A stretch of DNA of 64,000 nt, taken from the NCBI RefSeq assembly GCF_001969815.1, contig NZ_MRBK01000013.1, positions 158,113 through 222,112 on the forward strand, given 5' to 3'. Positions 10,028-18,051 of the stretch are shown one piece after another. This DNA comes from Bacillus swezeyi (lineage in GTDB: Bacteria > Bacillota > Bacilli > Bacillales > Bacillaceae). Position numbers and translations under genes: made by a program. The notes beneath the pieces were generated by a model that saw only the letters and a program-made list of their open reading frames with translations, searched no databases and had not been told where the DNA came from. Within the stretch, counting starts at the first letter, position 1. Every line of letters starts with the position of its first letter.

Positions 10028-12190
10028 ATGAATGTTTTAAAAAACCAGTGGAGAGAACTGATAACCAATAAAAAACTTCTAATATCCGTCATCGGGGTTC
10101 TCTTTATTCCGCTGATTTACAGCAGCATTTTTTTGGCGGCATACTGGGACCCTTACGGAAATGTCGACCAGCTCCCTGTAGCGGTCATCAATTCTGACAA
10201 GGGAACGACATATGAAGGAAAAGACCTTCACATAGGCGACGATCTTGTCAAAGAACTAAAAGAGAATAAAAAATTCGACTGGCATTTTACAACGAAAGAA
10301 AAAGCGCTGAAAGGTTTACAAAATGAGGAATATTATATGGTTGTCGAAATACCTGAAAACTTTTCAAAGGACGCCAGCACAGTATTAGATGAAAAGCCGA
10401 AAAAGCTTGACTTGATCTATCATACAAACGCCGGCCGCAACTATGTCGGCGCTCAGATCAGCGACAAGGCGATTGATCAGCTGCAGCATTCGATCGGCTC
10501 AGAAATCAGCGAACAGTACGCTGAAGTGATCTTTGATAACTTCGGAAAGATTGCAAAAGGGCTGGGAGAAGCGAGCGAAGGAGCCGGAAAGCTTGATAAA
10601 GGCTTAAAGGATGCAAAAGAAGGCAGTGAAACGCTCAAAAAGAACCTTGAAAAATTAGCGAAAAGCCAATTGACCTTTAACAAAGACGGAATGGAGAAGT
10701 TTGGCGAGGCATTCAACACGCTGAATGGAAAAATCCATGATCTGGATTCCGCGCTTGCGCAATTCCAGGAAAAAAGCGGTGAGCTGTACAGTGGTGCACA
10801 GCAGCTTCAGCAAGGCATGCCTGCGCTTGTGTCTGGTTTAGAGCAGCTGAATGAGCAAGCTCAGCAAGTAAGCAAAATCGAAGCAGCGATATCAGATGAG
10901 AAAATTGAACAGCTGGAAACGGCGCTTTCAAATGCTGAAAAGGCGAAAAAAGAAATCGGCCAAATTTCAAACGACATTACAAAGCTTGAAAACGCCCTTA
11001 AAAACCAAAATGCTCAAGTAAAACAAATCATTGAATCTAGCACCATTCTGACAAAAGAACAAAAAGAGGCTCTTTCAAAGCAAATCGATCAGAAGGTGGA
11101 AGAGGTAAAACTTCCTGAACTGGACCGGCTGAAAGAGCAGATTCCGGATGTAGGCAAGCTTCCTGATCTGTCGGCCATTAAACAGAAGCTTCAAGAACTT
11201 AAAAAGCTTCCTTCCGGAGTGAATCAGCTGTATACCGGATCTGTGAAGATCCAAAACGGACTCGATGCCCTCACAAACGGGCTGGGAGCTTATAACGAAA
11301 AATTTGCAGAAGCGAAAAGCGGATCTTCCAAAATTGCTGAAGGCAGCCAGACATTGACCGGGAAGTTCGGCGAGCTTCAAAGTGCTTCCAAGAAGCTCGA
11401 AAATGCTTCTTCACAGCTGGCGAAGGGTGCAAAATCCCTTGACGATGGTCTTGGCAAGCTTAAAGGCGGCAGCGGGGAGCTTTCCGATAAGCTTTCTGAC
11501 GCAGCTGATCAGACGGGCGATATCAAAGCCGGAGAAAAGAACTACAATATGTTCTCTGATCCTGTCGATGTCAAAGGCGACAAGATCGATCCGGTTTCCA
11601 ATTACGGCACGGGATTAACCCCGTACATTTTATCGCTCGGATTATTTGTCGGTGCGCTCATGATCACTGTCGTGTTCGATGTGAAACAGCCTTCAGGCAA
11701 ACCTGAATCTGCATTCGGCTGGTTCATCAGCAAATTCAGCGTACTTCTGCCGGTCGGCATTCTTCAAGCGGTAATCGCCTGTACGATCATCCTCTGGGGA
11801 ATCGGGCTTGAAGTGCAAAGCGTCTGGAGATTCTATGTATTCAGCATAATCATGAGCATAACATGTCTTGCGCTCATTCAGTTTTTGGCGGCCGCGATGG
11901 GGAATCCGGGCCGGTTCATCGCCGTTATTCTCCTCGTACTTCAGCTTGGAGGAAGCGGCGGAACATTCCCGCTTGCGCTTGTTCCTCATTTCTTCCAAGT
12001 CATACATGCCGCACTGCCGATGACCTACAGCATTGCGGGCTACAGAGCTGTGATATCAAGCGGCGATTACGGATATATGTGGAAGCAGGCCGCTGTGCTC
12101 GGCGGTGTTGCTCTCGTCATGATGGCTTTGACGCTGATCTATTTTAAAGTGCTGCTTAGAAAAGGAAAAACTGAGGAGCAGCCTGCTTAA
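10028..12190 (+). CDS. yhgE: YhgE/Pip-family membrane protein
   Basis: 720-residue protein with one N-terminal membrane helix (about 15-40), a long extracytoplasmic coiled-coil-rich region (about 160-490, rich in K, E, Q and the repeated L-x-x-G-x-x-x-L pattern), and about five C-terminal membrane helices (about 515-715). The architecture is that of the phage infection protein Pip and ESX/T7SS-associated YhgE family, and the membrane part is ABC-2-like. The ATG at 10028 follows AGGAGGCG by seven bases. It is paired with the TetR regulator YhgD. The exact role is not established; export of membrane-active compounds or a phage/T7SS-related surface role are both possible. Confidence 0.85.
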   Translation: MNVLKNQWRELITNKKLLISVIGVLFIPLIYSSIFLAAYWDPYGNVDQLPVAVINSDKGTTYEGKDLHIGDDLVKELKENKKFDWHFTTKEKALKGLQNEEYYMVVEIPENFSKDASTVLDEKPKKLDLIYHTNAGRNYVGAQISDKAIDQLQHSIGSEISEQYAEVIFDNFGKIAKGLGEASEGAGKLDKGLKDAKEGSETLKKNLEKLAKSQLTFNKDGMEKFGEAFNTLNGKIHDLDSALAQFQEKSGELYSGAQQLQQGMPALVSGLEQLNEQAQQVSKIEAAISDEKIEQLETALSNAEKAKKEIGQISNDITKLENALKNQNAQVKQIIESSTILTKEQKEALSKQIDQKVEEVKLPELDRLKEQIPDVGKLPDLSAIKQKLQELKKLPSGVNQLYTGSVKIQNGLDALTNGLGAYNEKFAEAKSGSSKIAEGSQTLTGKFGELQSASKKLENASSQLAKGAKSLDDGLGKLKGGSGELSDKLSDAADQTGDIKAGEKNYNMFSDPVDVKGDKIDPVSNYGTGLTPYILSLGLFVGALMITVVFDVKQPSGKPESAFGWFISKFSVLLPVGILQAVIACTIILWGIGLEVQSVWRFYVFSIIMSITCLALIQFLAAAMGNPGRFIAVILLVLQLGGSGGTFPLALVPHFFQVIHAALPMTYSIAGYRAVISSGDYGYMWKQAAVLGGVALVMMALTLIYFKVLLRKGKTEEQPA

Positions 12191-12193
12191 GGG

Positions 12194-12240
12194 AAAAACA
12201 TCTTTTCAGCCCGGCTTCGGGTTTGAAAAGATGTTTTTTT
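12194..12240 (+). terminator. Strong Rho-independent terminator after yhgE
   Basis: A long stem pairs AAAACATCTTTTCA with TGAAAAGATGTTTT. The loop holds a nested GCCCG/CGGGT hairpin, and a T run follows. Confidence 0.9.
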
Positions 12241-12243
12241 ATG

Positions 12244-12785
12244 CCGATAAGTACAGGGATCACACGAGAAGAGCAAAAGACATTCTGTTTATTACGGCTG
12301 TCGTGCTGGCCGTTCTGAATCAGATTTTATTTGTGTTTCTGACAGGCTGTCTGCGGGTATGCTGAACTTTCAGCCTTGTATTGGACGAAAAATGCAAAAG
12401 ACTCGCGTTTTAAAAAACATCAGGACCGCCCGGACTGCATGTTTAACATTTTGTTGATAAACGGCAGGACAGCTGAAGCTGAAAGAGCATGAAACGAAAT
12501 AGCCAGAACATATAAACAGCCCCGCATATTCAGATTTATTTCAGACAACCTGGCAGCGCGGCAATTAAAGCAGCCTGATGCAAAACAATATGATGAAGGA
12601 CTACTGCTCCAAGTAGAACGACATGAGCTGAAGAAGGCAGGGGACATCAGCAAACAGTGCATGAAAGAAGCGCTAAAAAGGCGAAATAGCCGAAGCGAAG
12701 GAGCTTCAAGATGAAGCTGTCCGCTGCCGGCTGAAGGCTCTGCAAGCGAACAGGGGGCTTCTAGCGGTATATGATGGCGACAATT
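12244..12785 (+). pseudogene. Possible decayed membrane-protein gene
   Basis: This 540-bp stretch between yhgE and fabHB has no intact gene. In one frame near 12244-12361 it reads as a basic segment followed by a hydrophobic helix (DILFITAVVLAVLNQILFVF) ending at a TGA. Further on, another frame reads DRPDCMFNILLINGRTAEAE, a TGA, then about 75 charged residues to another TGA. The mix of a membrane segment with a charged tail broken by stops suggests a relic gene, but no family was recognised. The overlapping minus-strand open frame (12420-12815) has no ribosome site and an unnatural composition. Confidence 0.3.
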
Positions 12786-12789
12786 TGTG

Positions 12790-12829
12790 AAGGAGGATTG
12801 GTTCATAACAACCAATCCTCCTTCTTTGT
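12790..12829. terminator. Perfect 14-bp stem terminator between convergent units
   Basis: AAGGAGGATTGGTT pairs exactly with AACCAATCCTCCTT around a six-base loop, followed by a T-rich tail on the plus strand. It lies directly at the 3' end of fabHB. Confidence 0.75.
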
Positions 12830-12830
12830 T

Positions 12831-13826
12831 TTAGGAAGCCGGCACCCCCCATTTCACGATAAGTCCGGTATATGTAAAACCTCCGCCAAAGCCGTATAGG
12901 AGCAAGGTATCCCCTTTTTTCAGCTTGTCGTTTTTGACGGCTTCATCAAGGGCCAGGACAATCGAAGCCGATGATGTATTGCCAAACCATTCAACACTAG
13001 TCAGTACTTTTTCGGTTGGAATTCCGGCTTTTTCGCAGATCGACTCGATCATCCTCAGATTTGCGCTGTGCGGAACGAACCAATCGATGTCTTCGAGATT
13101 CAAGTCCGCTTGTTTAAGCAGTGTTTTGATTCCGTCGGGAATCGTGCGGACCGCCCATTTGTAAACCTCGCGCCCGTTCTGGACCATTTTTCCTCCGCCT
13201 GCTAGCTGTTCACCCTTTAAATCGCTTCTTAAGCCTGTTCTGTACAAGTGTCTGGCACCGTCTCCTTTAGTGCCTTGGACGAACGTGATAAAGCCCGGGG
13301 CTGTTTCATCCCGTTCAACAAGCAACGCGCCTGCTCCGTCTCCGAACAATATGCAAGATGTTCGGTCTGTATAGTCCGTTACTTTTGATAATGTTTCACC
13401 GCTGATCACGAGGATTTTTCGGTGCAATCCCGAAGTGATCAGCCCGTTGGCCATATGCAGACCGTATGTTAATCCGGCGCATGTTGCATTGACATCCACC
13501 GCCCCGACATCAGCCCATCCGAAATGCTCCTGAATCTGGCAGGCTGTGCTCGGGAAAGCATAGTCGGCCGTTGTCGTAGAGACGATGATCATGTCGATAT
13601 CATCAAGTGTGCCTTTATATCTATGCTTCAAATTTTCGACAGCTTTAATGCAAAGATCTGAGGTAAATTCCTGTTCACACGCCAGGCGTCTTTCTTTCAT
13701 TCCCGTCCGCTGTGTGATCCATTCATCAGAGGTATCAACGATTTTTTCCAAGTCTTCGTTGGTCAGCCGCTTTTCCGGGACATAGGTGCCGATCGCGGAT
13801 ATTCGCGCTTTTGATAAAGTTTTCAT
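12831..13826 (-). CDS. fabHB: Beta-ketoacyl-ACP synthase III (FabHB)
   Basis: Starts type II fatty acid synthesis by condensing a short acyl-CoA, often branched in Bacillus, with malonyl-ACP. The 331-residue thiolase-fold protein shows the Cys-His-Asn triad: Cys in VNATCAGLTYG near 116, His in WFVPHSANLRM near 255, and Asn in EWFGNTSSAS near 285. It corresponds to B. subtilis FabHB (YhfB), the second FabH paralogue. It is monocistronic, with a FapR operator upstream, so it is predicted to be repressed until malonyl-CoA accumulates. Confidence 0.93.
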   Translation of the reverse strand: MKTLSKARISAIGTYVPEKRLTNEDLEKIVDTSDEWITQRTGMKERRLACEQEFTSDLCIKAVENLKHRYKGTLDDIDMIIVSTTTADYAFPSTACQIQEHFGWADVGAVDVNATCAGLTYGLHMANGLITSGLHRKILVISGETLSKVTDYTDRTSCILFGDGAGALLVERDETAPGFITFVQGTKGDGARHLYRTGLRSDLKGEQLAGGGKMVQNGREVYKWAVRTIPDGIKTLLKQADLNLEDIDWFVPHSANLRMIESICEKAGIPTEKVLTSVEWFGNTSSASIVLALDEAVKNDKLKKGDTLLLYGFGGGFTYTGLIVKWGVPAS

Positions 13827-13848
13827 GAACTCACTCTCCTTTTTTTAT

Positions 13849-13882
13849 ATTATATCACCAAGTATTAGTATCTGGTACTAGT
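13849..13882 (-). promoter_or_regulatory. FapR operator and -10 region of fabHB
   Basis: ATTAGTATCTGGTACTAGT at 13864-13882 is an almost perfect FapR palindrome (the family consensus resembles TTAGTACCTGGTACTAA). On the minus strand a TATAAT (13849-13854) lies just downstream, so bound FapR would cover the promoter. B. subtilis fabHB is an established FapR target. Confidence 0.85.
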
Positions 13883-13931
13883 TTGTTTTTTTCATGTATA
13901 CTGGATACATATAAAGATGGGAGGAATGAAG

Positions 13932-14972
13932 ATGTCATCTGTTCAGGAAACGATGAAATTAATCAAAGAGCTGGTCTCGATCCCAAGCCCAACCGGACAT
14001 ACATATGAGATCATAGACTATATCAGCGGGCTTCTAAAGGAAGAGGGAATTGAAACGAGGCTCAATCATAAAGGCGGGCTGATCGCAACTATTCCCGGCC
14101 GCGACAACTCGCGCCACCGGATGCTGACGGCGCACGTCGATACACTTGGTGCGATGGTAAAAGAGATTAAATCAGACGGGAGACTGAAAATTGATTTAAT
14201 CGGAGGGTTTCATTACAACTCAATCGAAGGCGAATATTGCAGAATTGAAACGTCAGCTGGAAAAACATATACAGGTACGATTTTAATGCATCAAACGTCT
14301 GTGCACGTTTATAAAGACGCAGGGAAAGCCGAGCGCAGCCAGAAAAACATGGAAGTTCGCATTGATGAGCCTGTCCGGGATGAAAAAGACACCAGGGCGC
14401 TTGGCATCAATGTCGGGGATTTTATTTCATTTGATCCGCGGGTTGAGATTACGCCGAGCGGATTTATCAAGTCGCGCCATCTTGATGATAAAGCGAGCGT
14501 GGCTCTTTTGCTGCAGCTGATCAGAACAGTCAAAACAGAGCAGATTACACTGCCTTACACCACCCATTTTTTAATTTCAAATAATGAAGAAATCGGTTAT
14601 GGAGGCAATTCAAATATTCCGTCCGAAACAGTGGAATATATGGCTGTTGACATGGGAGCGATTGGAGATGGGCAATCGACGGATGAGTATACGGTATCCA
14701 TTTGTGTGAAGGATGCAAGCGGCCCATATCATTACGGTCTCAGAAAGCGTCTGGCTGAGATTTGTGAGAAGCACGGGATCGCGTATAAGCTTGATATTTA
14801 TCCGTACTACGGATCAGACGCTTCCGCAGCAATCAAAGCAGGCCATGATATCGTCCATGGTTTAATCGGCCCCGGAATCGATGCTTCCCACGCATTTGAA
14901 AGGACGCATAAGGCATCATTGGAGCATACGGCAAAACTCTTGTACCACTACGTCCAGTCTGAGATGATTTGA
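13932..14972 (+). CDS. yhfE: M42-family aminopeptidase/glutamyl aminopeptidase-like YhfE
   Basis: Cytoplasmic metallo-aminopeptidase of 346 residues, equal in length to B. subtilis YhfE. Metal-site motifs typical of M42 are present: TAHVDTLG near 69, SRHLDDKASVA near 184, NNEEIGYGGN near 221, and a late ASHAFERTH. An internal beta-barrel insertion fills about 72-165. The start ATG at 13932 is seven bases after GGGAGG; ATGs at 13917 and 13926 are too close to or upstream of that site. It is divergent from fabHB, so the FapR site might also touch its promoter. Old annotations call the family endoglucanase/cellulase M, which is misleading. Confidence 0.88.
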   Translation: MSSVQETMKLIKELVSIPSPTGHTYEIIDYISGLLKEEGIETRLNHKGGLIATIPGRDNSRHRMLTAHVDTLGAMVKEIKSDGRLKIDLIGGFHYNSIEGEYCRIETSAGKTYTGTILMHQTSVHVYKDAGKAERSQKNMEVRIDEPVRDEKDTRALGINVGDFISFDPRVEITPSGFIKSRHLDDKASVALLLQLIRTVKTEQITLPYTTHFLISNNEEIGYGGNSNIPSETVEYMAVDMGAIGDGQSTDEYTVSICVKDASGPYHYGLRKRLAEICEKHGIAYKLDIYPYYGSDASAAIKAGHDIVHGLIGPGIDASHAFERTHKASLEHTAKLLYHYVQSEMI

Positions 14973-14979
14973 ATTCGTT

Positions 14980-15014
14980 AAAAAACTCCCAAGGATCTCG
15001 TGATCGCTTGGGAG
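14980..15014 (-). terminator. Terminator downstream of the cotC-like gene
   Basis: CTCCCAAG...CTTGGGAG stem. On the minus strand it is followed by six T, so it ends the minus-strand transcript. It may also act as a weak stop for yhfE. Confidence 0.7.
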
Positions 15015-15033
15015 AAAAAGGTGTGGAAGGCAG

Positions 15034-15061
15034 CCTTTAGGAATCATCCTTTAGGAATCAT
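15034..15061. repeat. Two tandem copies of a 14-bp unit
   Basis: CCTTTAGGAATCAT occurs twice without a gap (15034-15047 and 15048-15061), between the terminator and the stop of the small coat-protein gene. Confidence 0.85.
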
Positions 15062-15082
15062 CCCTTGGGATGACTGTTTTAC

Positions 15083-15259
15083 TTACCAGTAGTCATAATG
15101 TTTTTTCTTTTTGCAGTGGTCAAAGTGAAAATCTTTCTTGAAGCAAGGATAATAGTAGTAATAATAATAGTAGTAGTGTTTCTTGCAATCGCAGTCTTTC
15201 TTGAAGTAGTCGTAGTCATAGTCATAGTCCTTTTTGCAATGGTCATCGTAATAATACAT
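15083..15259 (-). CDS. CotC/CotU-like small spore coat protein
   Basis: A 58-residue protein made almost only of Tyr, Lys, Asp, His and Cys: it begins MYYYDDHCKKDYDYDYDYF, has nine consecutive Tyr at residues 29-37, and ends KKKKHYDYW. The composition and K-Y-D rhythm are those of the spore outer-coat proteins CotC and CotU of B. subtilis, which become cross-linked through tyrosines. It has five cysteines, more than CotC. A strong AGGAGG lies seven bases before the ATG. A sigma-K-like promoter stands upstream and a terminator downstream. A frame on the opposite strand here is a low-complexity shadow. Identification is by composition and context, not alignment. Confidence 0.75.
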   Translation of the reverse strand: MYYYDDHCKKDYDYDYDYFKKDCDCKKHYYYYYYYYYPCFKKDFHFDHCKKKKHYDYW

Positions 15260-15299
15260 TATGCTTCCCTCCTGTTTCTTTCTTAATTTAACTACAGTA

Positions 15300-15326
15300 C
15301 ATCGTATGTAACTGGAAGGAAGCTGT
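15300..15326 (-). promoter_or_regulatory. Candidate sigma-K promoter of the cotC-like gene
   Basis: Reading the minus strand, AC (15325-15324), then 15 bases, then CATACGATG (15308-15300) approaches the mother-cell sigma-K consensus (AC, 16-17 bp, CATANNNTA), with one mismatch in the -10 element. It lies about 40 bp before the start codon. Confidence 0.5.
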
Positions 15327-15361
15327 TTGGACAGCTTTCTTGATTAAATCGTATATTTTTG

Positions 15362-15400
15362 AAAAAAACGTATGTTTTCCGCCCGGAAACATACGTTTTT
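15362..15400. terminator. Bidirectional terminator after gltT
   Basis: AAAACGTATGTTTTCC and GGAAACATACGTTTT form a near-perfect stem with A and T runs on both sides. It lies 11 bp past the gltT stop. Confidence 0.85.
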
Positions 15401-15410
15401 CAGTGTACAG

Positions 15411-16697
15411 TCAGCTGGACATTTTCATGTCAGCAGGCTCAGTTTTGTTCAGTTCAGCGTGTCCTTTAAATGCGTCATATTCACCTTCCCATTTGGACAT
15501 CACGACAGCTGCAAGGGCGTTTCCGGTTAAGTTGACGACCGTACGCGCCATGTCCATGATCCGGTCGACGCCGGCGATAAAAGCCAGTCCTTCAGGCGGG
15601 ACGCCAATTGTTCCGAGCGTCGCCAGAAGCACGACAAACGATGTGCCTGGCACCGCAGCCATTCCTTTTGATGTGACCATCAGTACGAGAATTAAGGTAA
15701 GCTGCTGGGCAATGGACAGATCGATGCCATAAACCTGCGCCAAAAACAAAGCGGCAATCGCCTGATATAGTACAGAGCCGTCAAGATTAAAGGTATAGCC
15801 GATCGGTATGACAAACGAGACGATCCCTTTTGGACAGCCGATTTTCTCCATCTTTTCCATCACGCGGGGCAGAACGGTTTCTGAGCTTGATGTACTGAAC
15901 GCAAGGAGAAGCTCGTCCTTTAGGTATGCCAAAAATTTAAATATGCTGATGCCGGCCAATTTGCCGACAATGCCAAAGACGACAATCAAGAAAAAAGCCA
16001 GTGCAAAATAGACCAATAAAACAAGCTTTCCCAGCGACAGCAATGAAGAAAAACCAAATTTTGAAACCGTTACACCAATTAAAGCAAACACCCCGAACGG
16101 CGCAAATTTCATGACAATGTTGACGACATGAAACATGGCCTGAGAAGTTGCTTCAAAAAACGAAAGCACAGGCTTTCCCTTTTCTCCTATTGCTGAAACC
16201 CCGAGGGCAAAGAGGACGGTGAAGCAAATAATCGCCAGCAGGTCTCCTTCGGCAAGAGATTGGAAAAAGTTTGTCGGCACAATATGTAAGAAAGTATCTG
16301 CGACCGATTTTGTGCTGGCTTCTTTTTCGGTTTGGACATATTGGCTAATATCCGTCTTTTCGGTACCCGAAAAATTAACGCCGTGTCCAGGCTGCAAAAT
16401 GTTTCCCAAGAGCAGGCCGAGAACAATCGCAAAAGTGGTGATGATCTCAAAATAGAGAATCGTCCGGAAGCCGAGTCTGCCGACTTTTTTGCCGCTTCCA
16501 GCTCCGGCAACCCCAACGATTAAGCTTGATACGACAATTGGGATGACAATCATCTTGATGAGTCTCAAGAATAAGTCGCCCACAGGCTGAAGGTATGTTT
16601 CAACAGCAGGATTTCCGAACCAAATCGCTCCAGCTGCAACACCTAAAATCAGTCCGAGAAAAATTTGTGTGGCCAATCCGATTTTGAATCTTTTCAT
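15411..16697 (-). CDS. gltT: Proton/glutamate-aspartate symporter GltT
   Basis: Dicarboxylate/amino acid:cation symporter (DAACS family) of 428 residues; B. subtilis GltT has 429. It has eight membrane helices plus re-entrant loops. Family motifs include AFSTSSSETVLPRVMEKM near 265 (serine-rich hairpin HP1), GYTFNLDGSVLYQAIAALFLAQ near 295 (NMDGT-type signature, here NLDGS), and the second hairpin VPGTSFVVLLATL near 345. It takes up glutamate and aspartate with protons. It is monocistronic and ends in a clear terminator. Confidence 0.93.
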   Translation of the reverse strand: MKRFKIGLATQIFLGLILGVAAGAIWFGNPAVETYLQPVGDLFLRLIKMIVIPIVVSSLIVGVAGAGSGKKVGRLGFRTILYFEIITTFAIVLGLLLGNILQPGHGVNFSGTEKTDISQYVQTEKEASTKSVADTFLHIVPTNFFQSLAEGDLLAIICFTVLFALGVSAIGEKGKPVLSFFEATSQAMFHVVNIVMKFAPFGVFALIGVTVSKFGFSSLLSLGKLVLLVYFALAFFLIVVFGIVGKLAGISIFKFLAYLKDELLLAFSTSSSETVLPRVMEKMEKIGCPKGIVSFVIPIGYTFNLDGSVLYQAIAALFLAQVYGIDLSIAQQLTLILVLMVTSKGMAAVPGTSFVVLLATLGTIGVPPEGLAFIAGVDRIMDMARTVVNLTGNALAAVVMSKWEGEYDAFKGHAELNKTEPADMKMSS

Positions 16698-16960
16698 AGA
16701 GGCCCTCCCAACGAATATTTAATTATACTAGAATATTAAATGCGAGATCGTAAATTAAGTATAGCGAAAGAAAAAGCAGCTCGTCCATAAAAAAATAACA
16801 TCTGAATATATTGAAAATTCAGATATGAGATCATTATACCGGTTTTAAAGCCAAGCTGGTCTGCAAAGCGGAGTCTATTTTTCCTAATAAACATAGTAAA
16901 ATGTTATTAAAATAATGAATTTTGACACAAATCTCTCTCTTTATGACTAACTTTGTGACA
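16698..16960. other. Intergenic region upstream of gltT
   Basis: AT-rich promoter region of the minus-strand gltT and tail of yhfH. No gene, RNA or clear operator was recognised. Confidence 0.5.
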
Positions 16961-16998
16961 AAAAAACACCCCGGGGATCGAATGTCCTCCGGAGTGTA
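16961..16998 (-). terminator. Terminator of yhfH
   Basis: On the minus strand ACACTCCGGAGGA pairs with TCCCCGGGGTGT (one mismatch) and is followed by seven T. Confidence 0.8.
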
Positions 16999-17009
16999 TT
17001 TTGCCAGGT

Positions 17010-17144
17010 TTATAGATCTTTCAAATTGAGACACTTAGAACATGTATTTCCATAGCATTCATGCTGTTCATCAATTTCATTGCCGCACTCTGTACATTTT
17101 TTGGAAGGTAAATTTCTGAAAAACTCGGTGATCTTAGCCAGCAT
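17010..17144 (-). CDS. yhfH: Small zinc-ribbon protein YhfH
   Basis: A 44-residue protein with two cysteine pairs, KKCTECGNE (about residues 16-24) and ECYGNTCSKCLN (about 29-40), a likely zinc ribbon. It matches B. subtilis YhfH (46 aa) in length, in the LAKITEFFRNLP N-terminus and in position between gltT and yhfI. A GGGGGAATTGAA ribosome site precedes the ATG at 17144, and a strong terminator follows. The function is unknown; zinc storage or a protein partner role is only a guess. Confidence 0.85.
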   Translation of the reverse strand: MLAKITEFFRNLPSKKCTECGNEIDEQHECYGNTCSKCLNLKDL

Positions 17145-17301
17145 TTCAATTCCCCCAATTCATTTGTTGATAACATTGTATTATAACAGTATGCAGAAAA
17201 TCAATGTCTGTTTTATGACAAAACATAAAACATGCAATTTTTAAGAAAAATGGGTATATTGAATAGGGGGACTAAAGCCATAAACATGGGGTGTGAATGA
17301 T

Positions 17302-18036
17302 ATGAAGATCACTGTAATAGGCTGCTATGGAGGGTTTCCGGCTGCGAATGAAGCGACTTCCGGTTATCTCGTACAATCAGGGGATTACTCTGTTTTAATC
17401 GATTGCGGCAGTGCGGTTCTATCCAAACTTCAGCAGTTTTTGCCTATTGAGAAGCTTGATGCCGTTATTTTATCCCACTATCATCACGACCATATTGCAG
17501 ACATCGGCCCTTTGCAATTTGCCAAACTGGTCGGTTCATTCCTTGGAAAAGGCGTGAATGCGCTTACGATATATGGACATCCTTTTGATGAAGATCAGTT
17601 TTCAAGGCTTACATATAAAACGCATACTGCCGGATACCCGTACGATCCTGGGCAGCCCTTAACAATCGGCCCGTTTACATTCACATTTTTGAAAACGGCG
17701 CATCCTGTTGACTGCTTTGCTATGCGGATCACAGACGGTGCACACTCTGTCGTTTATACTGCTGATTCTAGCTTTCAGGAAGCGTTTATCCCTTTTAGCG
17801 AAGGGGCGGATCTAGTGATCAGCGAGTGCAATTTTTATGCGGGCCAGGACGGTGCAAAGGCAGGGCATATGAACAGCCTTGAAGCGGGCCGGATCGCGGC
17901 GGAAGCCGGAGCAGGGCATCTTCTGCTGACACACCTCCCGCATTTTGGGGAGCATCAGAAACTAATAGAAGAGGCAAAAACGGTTTATAACGGCGCTGTT
18001 GATCTGGCGCAAACCGGTTTTGTGTGGGGAGACTAG
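17302..18036 (+). CDS. yhfI: Metallo-beta-lactamase-fold hydrolase YhfI
   Basis: 244 residues with the MBL metal motif HYHHDHIADIG near 58-68, the downstream KTAHPVDCFAMRI, YTADSSFQE with the bridging Asp, and a late LLLTHLP His. It resembles RNase Z-like and phosphodiesterase-type MBL enzymes. ATG 17302 is chosen because the GTG at 17293 forms part of the TGGGGTG ribosome site. The gene is 15 bp upstream of lplJ, so they are probably cotranscribed. The substrate is unknown. Confidence 0.85.
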   Translation: MKITVIGCYGGFPAANEATSGYLVQSGDYSVLIDCGSAVLSKLQQFLPIEKLDAVILSHYHHDHIADIGPLQFAKLVGSFLGKGVNALTIYGHPFDEDQFSRLTYKTHTAGYPYDPGQPLTIGPFTFTFLKTAHPVDCFAMRITDGAHSVVYTADSSFQEAFIPFSEGADLVISECNFYAGQDGAKAGHMNSLEAGRIAAEAGAGHLLLTHLPHFGEHQKLIEEAKTVYNGAVDLAQTGFVWGD

Positions 18037-18051
18037 AAGGAGGAAAGAAAC

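Noticed and set aside
12420..12815. Minus-strand frame of 131 codons between yhgE and fabHB
   Set aside because: No ribosome site, odd Cys/Ser-rich composition, and it runs through a terminator stem.
15098..15286. Plus-strand frame rich in Val and Ile, looking like a membrane peptide
   Set aside because: It is the antisense shadow of the Tyr/Asp/Lys codons of the cotC-like gene on the minus strand, which has the real ribosome site.
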